Source: Bacillota bacterium | GTDB taxonomy: Bacteria; Bacillota; Clostridia; Peptostreptococcales; Anaerovoracaceae | NCBI GenBank assembly: GCA_017431785.1 | Contig: JAFRKJ010000046.1 | Span: 1 to 64,000, forward strand | DNA length: 64,000 nt | Reading direction: 5' to 3' | Shown here: piece by piece, positions 27,389-37,155 of the stretch | Layout: every line of letters begins with the position of its first letter | How positions within the stretch are numbered: position 1 is the stretch's first letter | Translations under genes and position numbers: made by a program | Notes under the pieces: model-generated | What the model saw: only the letters and a program-made list of their open reading frames with translations | Told to the model about the DNA's origin: nothing | Databases searched by the model: none

Positions 27389-27631
27389 TTATGCACATAT
27401 GCTCAAGTATTATACAACCCCAAAAAAACCATGTCAATTTATTTAAGCTCCTATGATTTGAAAATAGAGTCATTTCCCTTTTATAAATTCCATTATTATA
27501 CATTTTTTTAGATGGAACACAATATCTTGTTGTTTCTGTTGAAACTATGCACAACTTTATCCACAATAGGTGGATAAGTCCACCAATCATTGAAAATAAG
27601 ACTTTAAAATTTAACTGTTGCCTGTGGATAA
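27389..27631. other. oriC: oriC, upstream DnaA-box cluster
   Basis: The 365-nt gap between rpmH and dnaA is AT-rich and holds several DnaA boxes: TTATGCACA (27389-27397, plus), TTATCCACA (27557-27565, plus), GGTGGATAA (27569-27577, minus, one mismatch) and TGTGGATAA (27623-27631, a perfect box on the minus strand). A weaker CTATGCACA lies at 27545-27553. The strand switch of all genes occurs here. This corresponds to the dnaA-upstream half of the bipartite Bacillus-type origin. Confidence 0.85.
27409..27437 (-). promoter_or_regulatory. Consensus promoter of rpmH operon
   Basis: Minus strand TTGACA (27432-27437), exactly 17 nt, TATAAT (27409-27414): a perfect vegetative consensus. The TTATGCACA DnaA box lies 11 nt downstream, within the likely leader. 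Confidence 0.88.
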
Positions 27632-27646
27632 CTATTTTTGTATTAT
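27618..27646 (+). promoter_or_regulatory. Promoter of dnaA, overlapped by a DnaA box
   Basis: TTGCCT (27618-27623), 17 nt, TATTAT (27641-27646). The perfect DnaA box at 27623-27631 sits across the -35 edge and spacer, so DnaA binding should repress its own gene. Confidence 0.6.
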
Positions 27647-27703
27647 ATTATTCGTTCTGTGATATGATATATATGCAAGATTTTGAAAGGCTATTTTCAC
27701 GTA

Positions 27704-29089
27704 ATGGAGAAGATCAACAATCTTAAATGGAAAGATGTGCTTGCTCTTGCAAGCAAGGAATTGACTGATGTAAGCTACAGAACTTGGTTTCTTCCTCTTG
27801 TACCCCTTGAAATGGATAAAGAGAAAGGAACCATGTCTTTTGCTGTAACAGAAAGCTTCAAGGCCAATATGTTTTCAAGAAACCCAAGATATATTGATAT
27901 TCTTGAAAAGGCTATCAAAGAAGTCTTCAATAAACCTTATCATATTCTGATTACACATAAGTCTGAAGATGAAATCAAGGAAATTCTGGAGGGTAAAAAT
28001 AAGAAAACTGCCGCTCCATCTATTGATTCTTCCAATCCTTACAAAGAAGAATACTATCTTAACCCGAAATTCAATTTTGATAATTTTATCGTAGGACCAA
28101 ATAATGAATATGCCCACGCAGTTTCTCTCGCTGTAGCGGATAATCCTTCCACAGCATACAATCCTCTTTTTATCTACGGAGGATCAGGACTTGGTAAAAC
28201 ACATCTGATGCATGCAATAGGGCAGCATATCATGAGAACAAATCCTTCTCTTAAAGTTCTCTATGTCTCATCGGAGATGTTTACTTCAGAGCTTGTTCAG
28301 GCTTTGCAGGATCCGGTCAACAAAAACAGTAAATTAAATGCATTTAAGGCAAAATACAGAAATGTCGATGTTCTTTTAATTGATGATATTCAATTCATTG
28401 AGGGTAAAGAATCAACACAGATGGAATTTTTCCATACATTTAATACTCTTTACGGCCTGAACAGACAAATCGTAATCTCAAGTGACAGACACCCTAATAA
28501 ACTGAGAGATCTGGATGAAAGACTGACTTCAAGATTTAAATCAAATATCATGGCTGATATCCAGCCTCCTGATTTTGAAACAAGAGTAGCAATTCTCAGA
28601 AAAAAAGCAGAGGAAGAAGGTCTTGTGATCGATGAAAATACTCTTGAAGTCATCGATCTGATTGCAGAAAAAATCAAATTCAACATCAGAGAGCTGGACA
28701 GCGCGCTGCTTCGTGTCATTTCCTTCTCAAAATTCAAGAACCAGCCGCTTACAGCTAAATTTGCAAAAGAACACCTTACAGATATCTTCTCAGTAAGAGA
28801 TATTGATATTTCCTGTGAATCCATCAAAAAAGCTGTATGTAAGAAATACAATATCAAAATCGCAGATATTGAATCTAAAAAGAGAAACAGGGAATTTTCA
28901 CATCCTAGACAGATTGCAATGTATCTATGCCGGGAACTGACTAATCTTTCTCTTCCTAAAATAGGTGAATCCTTCGGAGGAAGAGACCATACAACAGTTC
29001 TCCATGCATGCGATAAAATTGGAAAACAAGTAAAACTGGATCCGACGCTTTTTGAAGATATCAGAAATCTGAAAGAAGATCTTCAATAA
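27704..29089 (+). CDS. dnaA: Chromosomal replication initiator DnaA
   Basis: AAA+ initiator protein that binds the boxes on both sides of this gene. Domain I (about 1-85) includes SYRTWFLPLVP; a short linker follows. The ATPase has Walker A GGSGLGKTHLMHAIG, Walker B VLLIDDIQFIEGKE and sensor/arginine box DERLTSRFKS. C-terminal domain IV carries the box-binding signature FGGRDHTTVLHA. I start at the ATG at 27704 (461 residues), 13 nt after GAAAGG; an in-frame TTG at 27683 has no ribosome site. The gene is clearly AT-richer than those outside the dnaA-recF block. Confidence 0.96.
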   Translation: MEKINNLKWKDVLALASKELTDVSYRTWFLPLVPLEMDKEKGTMSFAVTESFKANMFSRNPRYIDILEKAIKEVFNKPYHILITHKSEDEIKEILEGKNKKTAAPSIDSSNPYKEEYYLNPKFNFDNFIVGPNNEYAHAVSLAVADNPSTAYNPLFIYGGSGLGKTHLMHAIGQHIMRTNPSLKVLYVSSEMFTSELVQALQDPVNKNSKLNAFKAKYRNVDVLLIDDIQFIEGKESTQMEFFHTFNTLYGLNRQIVISSDRHPNKLRDLDERLTSRFKSNIMADIQPPDFETRVAILRKKAEEEGLVIDENTLEVIDLIAEKIKFNIRELDSALLRVISFSKFKNQPLTAKFAKEHLTDIFSVRDIDISCESIKKAVCKKYNIKIADIESKKRNREFSHPRQIAMYLCRELTNLSLPKIGESFGGRDHTTVLHACDKIGKQVKLDPTLFEDIRNLKEDLQ

Positions 29090-29128
29090 ATAGATTTATA
29101 AACAGGAACTGTTATTTAAAAATACAAG

Positions 29129-29243
29129 TTTTCCACAGGGTTTAAATAATAAATAGTGGCTTATTTTCAACACTTACGACGCATATCAACAAATTCACAG
29201 CCTCTACTACTACTATTACTAAATATATAATATAATAATAAGG
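29129..29243. other. oriC: oriC unwinding region with DnaA-trio element
   Basis: Between dnaA and dnaN lie degenerate DnaA boxes TTTTCCACA (29129-29137), TTTTCAACA (29164-29172) and AAATTCACA (29191-29199), then GCCT, then six 3-nt repeats CTA-CTA-CTA-CTA-TTA-CTA (29204-29221). A run of A/T follows (29221-29241). The repeat matches the DnaA-trio element described in Bacillus subtilis, onto which DnaA spreads on single-stranded DNA; the AT run is the likely opening site. Confidence 0.8.
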
Positions 29244-29264
29244 GATTATTTTTCGGAGGAAGTC

Positions 29265-30380
29265 ATGAAATTTACATGTAATCAGCAGATTCTTGCAAAG
29301 GCATTAAATACTGTATCAAAGGCAGTATCAAACAGAACAACCATTCCAATTCTCAAAGGAATTATGATAAAAGCAACTGAAGAAGGAAGTCTTATTTTGA
29401 CTGCATCTGATCTTGAAATCAGCATCAAAAAAGAAATCAATGCTGATGTACAGGAACCAGGTGCAATCGTAGTAATGGCAAAACTCTTCGGAGATATTAT
29501 AAGAAAGCTTCCAAATGAAGATATTCTTATCAGCTGTGATGAATCCGGAACAGTTCTGATCAAAACAAGTTTTTCTGAATTCAATGTTGTAAGTTTCCCA
29601 ACAGATGAATTTCCTGAAATCGGCAATAAAGAAGAAGGAAGTGAAAGCATTACTCTTGACAGAGACATCTTCAGAGAAATGATCAGAAAAACTGCTTTTG
29701 CTGCAAGTGTAGATGAATCAAAAGGCGTCCTCACCGGAATACTGACAGAAATAGATGAAGAATTTATTAAAATGGTATCTCTCGATGGATTCAGACTTGC
29801 TCTTGTAAAAGAAAACATGAAGAGTGCTTCTACAAATAAATTCATCATTGCAGCAAAAGTAATGAATGAAATCAGTAAAATCATCTCTGAAGATGAAGAA
29901 GATTCAGATATCAATATCTTGCTTGGTGAAAAGAGAGAAGTCATCAATGTAGGAAGTAATGAGATCATCATCAGAAGAATGGAAGGAGAATTCATTAAGT
30001 ACAATGATATTCTTCCGACAGAAAATACAACAAATGTAATCGTCAGCAAAGAAATGCTTCTTGAAAGTATTGAAAGAGCTTCACTTCTTTCAAGAGAAGG
30101 AAAGAATAATCTGATCAAGATGATCATCAAGAATGATCTTATGACCATCACTTCAAGATCAGAAGAAGGAAACGTGAAGGAAGAAATCATAGTAGAAAAG
30201 ACAGGAAATGATCTTGAAATTGGATTCAATTCTAAATTCGTACTTGATGTACTGAAGGTCATAGATGATGATCAGGTATCCTTAAACTTCAAGACAGGTG
30301 TTTCTCCATGTGTTGTAAAACCAGTTGATGGAGATCACTATGAATATCTGATTCTTCCTGTAAGAATTCCTTCTATGTAA
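29265..30380 (+). CDS. dnaN: DNA polymerase III beta subunit (sliding clamp)
   Basis: 371 residues, three repeated clamp domains. It begins MKFTCNQQILAKALNTVSKA and ends with the typical VRIPSM tail region (YEYLILPVRIP). GGAGG lies just upstream. It is strikingly rich in AAA, GAA, ATC and AGA codons. Confidence 0.96.
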   Translation: MKFTCNQQILAKALNTVSKAVSNRTTIPILKGIMIKATEEGSLILTASDLEISIKKEINADVQEPGAIVVMAKLFGDIIRKLPNEDILISCDESGTVLIKTSFSEFNVVSFPTDEFPEIGNKEEGSESITLDRDIFREMIRKTAFAASVDESKGVLTGILTEIDEEFIKMVSLDGFRLALVKENMKSASTNKFIIAAKVMNEISKIISEDEEDSDINILLGEKREVINVGSNEIIIRRMEGEFIKYNDILPTENTTNVIVSKEMLLESIERASLLSREGKNNLIKMIIKNDLMTITSRSEEGNVKEEIIVEKTGNDLEIGFNSKFVLDVLKVIDDDQVSLNFKTGVSPCVVKPVDGDHYEYLILPVRIPSM

Positions 30381-30387
30381 ATAATAT

Positions 30388-31479
30388 ATGTATATCAAAG
30401 ACATAGAACTTCATAATTACAGAAATTACAAAGAACAAAAAGTATCCTTCAGCAAAGGCGTGAATATTTTCATTGGGAAAAACGCCCAGGGAAAAACAAA
30501 TCTGCTGGAGGGTATTTATTTAAATGCCTTTGGAAAGTCATTTAAAAGTGTCAAAGACAAAGAACTCATCAAGTTCGGAGAAGAATACTGCAGAATCAAA
30601 TCTACGGCAGAAGATGAAGATGGTGAAAAAACAACAGAAATCGTCATAAAAAACGATGGAAAAAAAGGCATCAAAAGAGATGGAATCAAAGTAAGAAGAA
30701 CTTCTGAACTTCTTGATAGAATTTATATCATTATTTTTTCACCGGAAGATCTGAAAATTGTAAAAGATGAACCGGAAAAGAGAAGAAAATTCATCAATCG
30801 GGAATTATGTCAGATCAGGGCTGGGTATCTTTCTGATTTAAATGATTACAATAAAATACTGAAACAAAGAAATATTTATCTGAAAGAAAAACAGATTGAT
30901 TCCGATCTTTTGGATATCTGGGACAGACAGCTTGCCGCCAGCGGCACAAGGATCATCAGAAAGAGAAAACAGTTCATAGAAAGAATCGATGAGATAAGCA
31001 GAAAAATTCACTACGGCATTACCGGAGATAAAGAAAGACTTGCACTGAAATACGAATCTAATATACCGGCCTCTGCAAATACAGAAGAAGTTTTTTATGA
31101 AATTCTTGCAGCAAACAGAGAAGATGATATCAGAAACGGAACCACAAGCAGGGGACCGCATAGAGATGATTTCAGTATCAATGCAGATGCAATCGATCTC
31201 AGAAGATTCGGTTCTCAGGGTCAGCAGAGAACAGCAGCTCTTTCACTGAAACTGTCTGAAATAAAAATCATTGAAGAAGAAAAAGGAGAAAAACCAATTC
31301 TGCTTTTGGATGACGTTCTCTCAGAACTGGATAATGAGCGGCAGATACTGCTGATACAGTCTTTGGGAGAAAATCAGATGTTCATCACAACCACAGATAT
31401 AATAGAAAGTGTTGCGGAAAATCTGCCAAAAGGAAAATATTTCAAAATAATGGATGGGCAGGTCGCTTCAGAAATATAA
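30388..31479 (+). CDS. recF: DNA replication and repair protein RecF
   Basis: SMC-like ATPase that helps load RecA at gaps. Walker A GKNAQGKTNLLEGIY (about residue 30), FGSQGQQRTAALSLKLSE signature motif and Walker B PILLLDDVLSELD are complete. 363 residues. It follows dnaN by 7 nt. The S4-domain gene yaaA often found between dnaN and recF is absent. Confidence 0.96.
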   Translation: MYIKDIELHNYRNYKEQKVSFSKGVNIFIGKNAQGKTNLLEGIYLNAFGKSFKSVKDKELIKFGEEYCRIKSTAEDEDGEKTTEIVIKNDGKKGIKRDGIKVRRTSELLDRIYIIIFSPEDLKIVKDEPEKRRKFINRELCQIRAGYLSDLNDYNKILKQRNIYLKEKQIDSDLLDIWDRQLAASGTRIIRKRKQFIERIDEISRKIHYGITGDKERLALKYESNIPASANTEEVFYEILAANREDDIRNGTTSRGPHRDDFSINADAIDLRRFGSQGQQRTAALSLKLSEIKIIEEEKGEKPILLLDDVLSELDNERQILLIQSLGENQMFITTTDIIESVAENLPKGKYFKIMDGQVASEI

Positions 31480-31496
31480 ATATAAAGCAAAAAATG

Positions 31497-31538
31497 CACG
31501 GTCTGGGAAGATTTTAATACCTAGGCCGTGTTTTTTAT
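31497..31538 (+). terminator. Terminator after recF
   Basis: An 11-bp stem CACGGTCTGGG/CCTAGGCCGTG with two wobble pairs and a 12-nt loop, then TTTTTTATT. Confidence 0.8.
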
Positions 31539-31556
31539 TAAAATAAGCACAAAATG

Positions 31557-31585
31557 TTGTAAAAAGGGCGATTTTGTGCTACAAT
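31557..31585 (+). promoter_or_regulatory. Promoter of gyrB-gyrA
   Basis: TTGTAA (31557-31562), 17 nt, TACAAT (31580-31585). It lies between the recF terminator and gyrB, giving gyrase its own transcription unit. Confidence 0.75.
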
Positions 31586-31626
31586 ATAGTGTGTTTTGTG
31601 GCAATTTATAGTAAGGAGATAATTGA

Positions 31627-33531
31627 ATGGCAAAAAACGATAAAATACAGCAATACGATGCCGAACAAATACAGGTATTAGAAGGATTAGAGGCTGTAAG
31701 AAAAAGACCCGGCATGTACATCGGAAGTACTGGTTCACCGGGATTGCATCATCTCGTTTATGAGATCGTAGACAACAGTGTTGATGAAGCATTGGCCGGA
31801 TTCTGCACAGAAATTAAAGTTACAATCAATAAAGATAACTCCATCACAGTCGAGGACGACGGAAGAGGTATGCCGGTAGATATGCATCCTAAGATGAAAC
31901 TTCCTGCTGTAGAAGTTATACACACCGTACTTCACGCCGGCGGTAAATTCGGAGGCGGCGGATACAAAGTGTCCGGTGGACTCCATGGTGTTGGTGCCTC
32001 TGTTGTAAATGCACTTTCAACCCGTATGGAAGTTGAAGTAAGAAGAAACGGCAAAGTCTACACACAGGCTTACGAAAGGGGTAAGACGGTAACACCTCTT
32101 GAGGAACAAGGAAATACAAGAAAGACAGGATCAAAGACCACTTTCTGGCCGGACCCTGCTATTTTTGATGATGTCGTTTACGATTACGATACACTGTCCA
32201 GAAGATTCCGTGAGATGGCCTTCCTGAACAAAGGCGTTAAAATCAGCATCAAAGATGAACGCTATAAGAATGAAGATGTCTTCTATTATGAAGGCGGAAT
32301 CAAACAGTATGTAGAGTATCTTAACAGAACAAAGAATCTGGTTCATAAAGATATCATCTACTTCGAAGTCAGTGAAGAAAACAGAGAAGCAGAAGTAGCG
32401 ATCCAATACACAGATAGTTATAAGGAAAACGTTGCTTCCTATGCCAATAACATCAAGACGACGGAAGGCGGTTTCCACTTACAGGGTTTCAGAGCAGCTC
32501 TGACCAGAACTATTAATGCATACGCAAGAAAGAGCAATATTCTCAAAGAAAAAGATGAGCCGTTCGAAAGCGACGATGTCAGAGAAGGTATTACGGCCAT
32601 TGTTTCCGTCAAACTGACGGAGCCGCAGTTCGAGGGTCAGACTAAGGCAAAACTCGGAAACTCAGATATGAGAGGATTTGTAGAAAAAGCAACAGCAGAT
32701 TATCTGTCTGCTTTCCTTGAAGAAAATCCGAAACAGGCAAAACTCATCATGGAAAAATGCCTGGATGCAGCCAGAGCAAGAATGGCAGCACAAAAGGCAA
32801 AGAAATCCGTCAGAAAATCATTCCTGGAGGGCAATTCCATGCCGGGCAAACTGGCAGATTGTTCCGAGAAGAATCCTGAAATCTCAGAGATTTTCCTGGT
32901 CGAGGGTGATTCGGCGGGAGGAAGTGCCAAGGACGGCAGAGACAGAAAACGCCAGGCAATATTGCCTTTGCGCGGTAAGATTCTGAATGTTGAGAAGGCG
33001 AGAATCGATAAAGTTCTCAGTTCAGAGGAAATAAAGAATATGATCACAGCATTCGGCTGCGGAATCGGTCAGGAGTTTGACATTACGAAACTCAGATACC
33101 ACAAGATCATCATCATGACCGATGCGGACGTAGACGGTGCTCATATCAGAACACTGCTGCTCACTTTCTTCTATAGATATATGACGCCGCTCATTGAGAA
33201 CGGTTATGTCTATGCAGCACAGCCGCCGCTCTTCAGAGTCAAAAAGGGAAAGGAAATCTACTACACTTATTCAGACAGAGAACAGGAAGAACTTCTGGAG
33301 AAACTCAAAGGCAGCAAATATGATATCCAGCGCTACAAGGGTCTCGGTGAGATGGATCCGGAACAGCTCTGGGATACAACAATGGATTACAGCAAGCGTA
33401 CACTCATACAGATTACGGTAGATGACGCCAACGCGGCAGATGAAATGTTCACGACACTCATGGGGGACAAGGTTCCGCCGCGCAAGAAGTTTATCGAAGA
33501 CCATGCTGTATATGCAACGATTGACGTGTAA
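31627..33531 (+). CDS. gyrB: DNA gyrase subunit B
   Basis: ATPase subunit of gyrase. GHKL domain: [22 protein letters not shown] and [21 protein letters not shown] domain: [16 protein letters not shown] and [10 protein letters not shown]-terminal segment [17 protein letters not shown]. 634 residues, the Gram-positive length. Immediately followed by gyrA. Confidence 0.97.
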   Translation: MAKNDKIQQYDAEQIQVLEGLEAVRKRPGMYIGSTGSPGLHHLVYEIVDNSVDEALAGFCTEIKVTINKDNSITVEDDGRGMPVDMHPKMKLPAVEVIHTVLHAGGKFGGGGYKVSGGLHGVGASVVNALSTRMEVEVRRNGKVYTQAYERGKTVTPLEEQGNTRKTGSKTTFWPDPAIFDDVVYDYDTLSRRFREMAFLNKGVKISIKDERYKNEDVFYYEGGIKQYVEYLNRTKNLVHKDIIYFEVSEENREAEVAIQYTDSYKENVASYANNIKTTEGGFHLQGFRAALTRTINAYARKSNILKEKDEPFESDDVREGITAIVSVKLTEPQFEGQTKAKLGNSDMRGFVEKATADYLSAFLEENPKQAKLIMEKCLDAARARMAAQKAKKSVRKSFLEGNSMPGKLADCSEKNPEISEIFLVEGDSAGGSAKDGRDRKRQAILPLRGKILNVEKARIDKVLSSEEIKNMITAFGCGIGQEFDITKLRYHKIIIMTDADVDGAHIRTLLLTFFYRYMTPLIENGYVYAAQPPLFRVKKGKEIYYTYSDREQEELLEKLKGSKYDIQRYKGLGEMDPEQLWDTTMDYSKRTLIQITVDDANAADEMFTTLMGDKVPPRKKFIEDHAVYATIDV

Positions 33532-33550
33532 GGAAAGGAGGACATCTTAA

Positions 33551-36142
33551 GTGACTAAGACAAGCTTACTGGAAGATCAGAGAATGATACAGCATGAGAT
33601 CCACGACGAGATGAAGAACTCCTACATCGACTACGCCATGAGCGTCATCGTTGGAAGAGCGCTTCCGGATGTCAGAGACGGACTCAAACCTGTACACAGA
33701 AGAATTCTCTTTGGAATGAACGGTCTGGGCATCACCCCGGACAAACCCCATAGAAAATCCGCTCGTATCGTGGGCGATGTCATGGGTAAATACCACCCGC
33801 ATGGAGACAGTTCCATCTATGAAGCGATGGTAAAACTGGCGCAGCCTTTTGCGACTAGATATCCGCTCATCGACGGACACGGAAACTTCGGCTCCATCGA
33901 CGGGGACGGTGCAGCAGCTATGCGTTATACGGAAGCCCGTATGACGCCGTTTGCGCTGCAGATGATCCGTGATATTGACAAGAACACAGTCGACATGATT
34001 CCAAACTTCGATGAAGAAGAACTGGAACCGGTCGTTCTGCCATCGCGCGTGCCGAACCTTCTGATCAACGGAAGCAACGGTATCGCCGTCGGTATGGCAA
34101 CTTCCATTCCGCCGCACAATCTGACAGAGACCATCGACGCCTGTGTGAAAATGATCGAATGCGGCATCGATGATGAAGAATGTACCGTGGATGACCTTCT
34201 TAAGATCGTCAAAGGACCGGACTTCCCGACGGGTGCCCAGATCATGGGCAAGAAGGGTTTTCAGGAAGCATACAGAACAGGGCAAGGCAAATGCGTTGTC
34301 AGATCCGTATGTGAAATAGAAGAGACAAGCCGCGGAAAATCCCAGATCATCGTCACCGAGATTCCATATCAGGTCAACAAGGCCAGAATGCTGGAAAGAA
34401 TCGGTGAAATGGTAAGAGATAAAAAGCTGGATGGTATATCGGCAATACGCGATGAGTCAAACAGACAGGGCATCCGCATCGTTATCGAGCTCAAAGCATC
34501 CGCCCATCCGCAGGTCATGCTGAACAAACTGTACAAACACACATCACTGCAGGAGAACTACAGCATGATCATGCTGGCCATTGTAGACGGCAGACCGAGG
34601 ATCCTCAATCTCAAACAGATTCTGGAGGAATACCTGAAGCACCAGAAGGATGTGGTGACTAGAAGAACACAGTTCGATTTGGATAAAGCAGAGGCAAGAG
34701 CGCACATCGTAGAAGGTCTGCGGATCGCCCTCGACAATATTGATGAAGTCATCAAGACCATCAGAGAGAGCTACAACGACGCCAAAGAAAAACTCATGAA
34801 GCGGTTCGGACTTTCTGAGAAACAGGCGCAGGCCATCCTCGACATGAGACTGGCCCGTCTGCAGGGACTGGAACGCGAGAAGCTGGAAGAAGAATACAAA
34901 GAGCTCTGTGAAAGAATTGCATACTACAAGAGCCTTCTGGCAGATGAAAAGCTCCTCATGGGTGTCATCAGAGATGAACTTCTCGAAATCAAGAAGAAGT
35001 GGGGAGATAAGAGAAGGACAAAGATCCTCGCCGCTGTTGACGAGATGGATGAAGAAGACTTCATCGAAGAGAAGCAGGTAGCTATCACGCTGACCCACAG
35101 GGGATACCTGAAGAGGGTCGCTGCAGATACATACAAGACGCAGAGAAGGGGAGGCAAAGGCATCACCGGACTTGTGACCAGAGATGATGATTTCGTCAGA
35201 GACCTGATTATGACATCATCCCACGATCACCTCATGTTCTTCACCAACATGGGTAAGGTTCACAAGATCAGAGCGTATGATATTCCGGAAGCAAACAGAA
35301 CGGCCAAGGGTACCAACGCAGCAAACTTCCTGAACCTGATGCAGAGAGAACGCATCTCGGCGATCATCCCATTCAGAGATTTCCGCGACGATAAGTTCCT
35401 CATCTGCGTGACGAAGCATGGAACCATCAAGAAAACAGCGATTTCTGCCTTTGACACCAACCGCAAGAGCGGACTCATCGCAATTTCCCTCAAGGACGGA
35501 GACGAGCTCGTTGAAATCAAGCAGACTTCCGGAACAGATAACGTGATCATCATCACTAAGAACGGCAAGTGCATCTGCTTCAGCGAGAAGGACGTCAGAC
35601 CGATGGGCAGAAATGCAGGCGGCGTCAGAGCAATCAACCTTGATGCAGATGACGAAGTCGTTGCAATGCAGCTCGTACAGCCGGAAGAAGAACTGCTCGT
35701 CGTAACAAGCAAAGGCTACGGCAAGAGAACGCCAGTAGAGGAGTATAAGATTCAGGCAAGAGGCGGCAAGGGACTTCTGACCTATGACAAGAATAAGTTC
35801 AAGAAGACCGGTCACCTTATCGGCGCCGTCGTTGTTGACGACAATGACGAAGTGATGCTCATCAACTCTAAGGGGACGATCATCAGAATCGCAGCCAAGG
35901 ACATCTCGCGTCTGGGACGTGCTACACAAGGCGTCAAGATCATGAGAGTCGGCAGCGATATTGAAATCATCTCTATGTCCAAGGTGATCAACGAAGAGGA
36001 GAGAGCCCACCTGGCCGAGCAGGCACAAAAGCAGAGAGAAAAGAAGAAGGCCGAGAAGAGAGCCGCTCAGGCAAAGGCGGAAAAAGAAAAAGAAAAAAAC
36101 AGAAAAGATGACGGAACAGAACAAACCGAATTCGAAATATAA
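33551..36142 (+). CDS. gyrA: DNA gyrase subunit A
   Basis: Breakage-reunion subunit. It starts with GTG 9 nt after AGGAGG. The active-site tyrosine is in MRYTEARM and the quinolone region reads HPHGDSSIYEAM, with the wild-type-like serine at the Escherichia coli Ser83 position and an acidic residue at the Asp87 position. The GyrA box QRRGGKG confirms gyrase rather than topoisomerase IV. The C-terminal beta-pinwheel repeats are followed by an Ala/Lys/Glu-rich tail of about 40 residues. 863 residues. Confidence 0.97.
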   Translation: MTKTSLLEDQRMIQHEIHDEMKNSYIDYAMSVIVGRALPDVRDGLKPVHRRILFGMNGLGITPDKPHRKSARIVGDVMGKYHPHGDSSIYEAMVKLAQPFATRYPLIDGHGNFGSIDGDGAAAMRYTEARMTPFALQMIRDIDKNTVDMIPNFDEEELEPVVLPSRVPNLLINGSNGIAVGMATSIPPHNLTETIDACVKMIECGIDDEECTVDDLLKIVKGPDFPTGAQIMGKKGFQEAYRTGQGKCVVRSVCEIEETSRGKSQIIVTEIPYQVNKARMLERIGEMVRDKKLDGISAIRDESNRQGIRIVIELKASAHPQVMLNKLYKHTSLQENYSMIMLAIVDGRPRILNLKQILEEYLKHQKDVVTRRTQFDLDKAEARAHIVEGLRIALDNIDEVIKTIRESYNDAKEKLMKRFGLSEKQAQAILDMRLARLQGLEREKLEEEYKELCERIAYYKSLLADEKLLMGVIRDELLEIKKKWGDKRRTKILAAVDEMDEEDFIEEKQVAITLTHRGYLKRVAADTYKTQRRGGKGITGLVTRDDDFVRDLIMTSSHDHLMFFTNMGKVHKIRAYDIPEANRTAKGTNAANFLNLMQRERISAIIPFRDFRDDKFLICVTKHGTIKKTAISAFDTNRKSGLIAISLKDGDELVEIKQTSGTDNVIIITKNGKCICFSEKDVRPMGRNAGGVRAINLDADDEVVAMQLVQPEEELLVVTSKGYGKRTPVEEYKIQARGGKGLLTYDKNKFKKTGHLIGAVVVDDNDEVMLINSKGTIIRIAAKDISRLGRATQGVKIMRVGSDIEIISMSKVINEEERAHLAEQAQKQREKKKAEKRAAQAKAEKEKEKNRKDDGTEQTEFEI

Positions 36143-36156
36143 GGAGAAGGCATCAG

Positions 36157-37140
36157 ATGAAGAGAGTATTTTCCGGCGTTCAGCCGACAGGAAACATTCA
36201 TATCGGTAATTATCTCGGCGCACTGAAGCAGTTTGTAGAACTGCAGGAAGACCACGATTGCATCTATTGCATCGTTGATGAACACGCGATCACAGTACCG
36301 CAGGATCCAAAAGAACTTAGAGAGCATATTCTGGATGTGGCGGCACTGTATATGGCCATCGGAGTAGATCCTAAGAAGTCGATCATCTTCGTTCAGTCAC
36401 AGGTCAGCGAGCATGCCGAACTTGGTTGGGTGCTCTGCTGCAACAGCTACACAGGAGAACTCTCCAGGATGACGCAGTTCAAGGCCAAGAGCGGCGGTAA
36501 CGAATCCGTAGGAACCGGGCTTCTCACTTACCCGGTGCTCATGGCGGCAGACATCCTGCTTTACGATACTGATGTGGTCCCTGTCGGCAATGACCAGAAG
36601 CAGCACATCGAGCTTACCAGAGATATTGCCATCAGAGTGAACAATAAATACGGCAAGACCTTCGTTGTTCCTGAGGGAAGATTCATGAGGGAAGGCGCAC
36701 GCATCATGGCTCTGGACGATCCGGAGGCGAAGATGAGCAAGAGTGCGGAGAACATCCACTCGAGAATCTCCCTCCTTGATGAAGACAGCAAAATCAAGAA
36801 ATCCATCATGAGGGCAACAACAGACTCAGACGGTGAATTCAGATACGATCCGGTGAATAAACCGGGAGTCAGCAATCTGCTGAATATCTACAGCGCCTTC
36901 AGTGGAACATCCGTTGAAGAGATTTTGGCTGGACAGAACTGGAGAGGGTACGGCGATCTGAAAAAAGAGTTGGTTGCAGTTACTCAGGAAGCCCTTGCGC
37001 CAATCAGAAAGAACTTTGAAGAAATCCGCCATTCCGATGAGCTGATCAGGGTGCTTAACGATGGAGCGGAACGGGCATCTGCCATTGCAGAGCCTGTCAT
37101 GAAGAGGGTAAGAGATAAGTTCGGGCTCGGTCTTGGATGA
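36157..37140 (+). CDS. trpS: Tryptophanyl-tRNA synthetase
   Basis: Class I synthetase charging tRNA-Trp. Motifs: GVQPTGNIHIGNYLGALKQF (HIGH region as HIGN) and KMSKS in DPEAKMSKSAEN. 327 residues, typical. AGGAG upstream. It follows gyrA by 14 nt and is likely read through from it. Confidence 0.96.
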   Translation: MKRVFSGVQPTGNIHIGNYLGALKQFVELQEDHDCIYCIVDEHAITVPQDPKELREHILDVAALYMAIGVDPKKSIIFVQSQVSEHAELGWVLCCNSYTGELSRMTQFKAKSGGNESVGTGLLTYPVLMAADILLYDTDVVPVGNDQKQHIELTRDIAIRVNNKYGKTFVVPEGRFMREGARIMALDDPEAKMSKSAENIHSRISLLDEDSKIKKSIMRATTDSDGEFRYDPVNKPGVSNLLNIYSAFSGTSVEEILAGQNWRGYGDLKKELVAVTQEALAPIRKNFEEIRHSDELIRVLNDGAERASAIAEPVMKRVRDKFGLGLG

Positions 37141-37155
37141 TTGGGCTGATAATGT

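Noticed and set aside
29204-29221. Simple microsatellite
   Set aside because: The CTA repeats sit precisely between DnaA-box-like sites and an AT run in front of dnaN, as DnaA-trios do, so an origin element is the better reading.
29282-30262. 326-codon open frame antisense to dnaN
   Set aside because: Shadow of the codon bias of dnaN; serine/isoleucine-rich translation with no recognisable domain.
31521-31792. Minus-strand frames over the gyrB promoter
   Set aside because: Cover the recF terminator and gyrB start; no family similarity.
35216-36223. 335-codon open frame antisense to gyrA
   Set aside because: Lies wholly over gyrA on the opposite strand, no ribosome site, cysteine/serine/leucine-rich composition typical of an antisense shadow.
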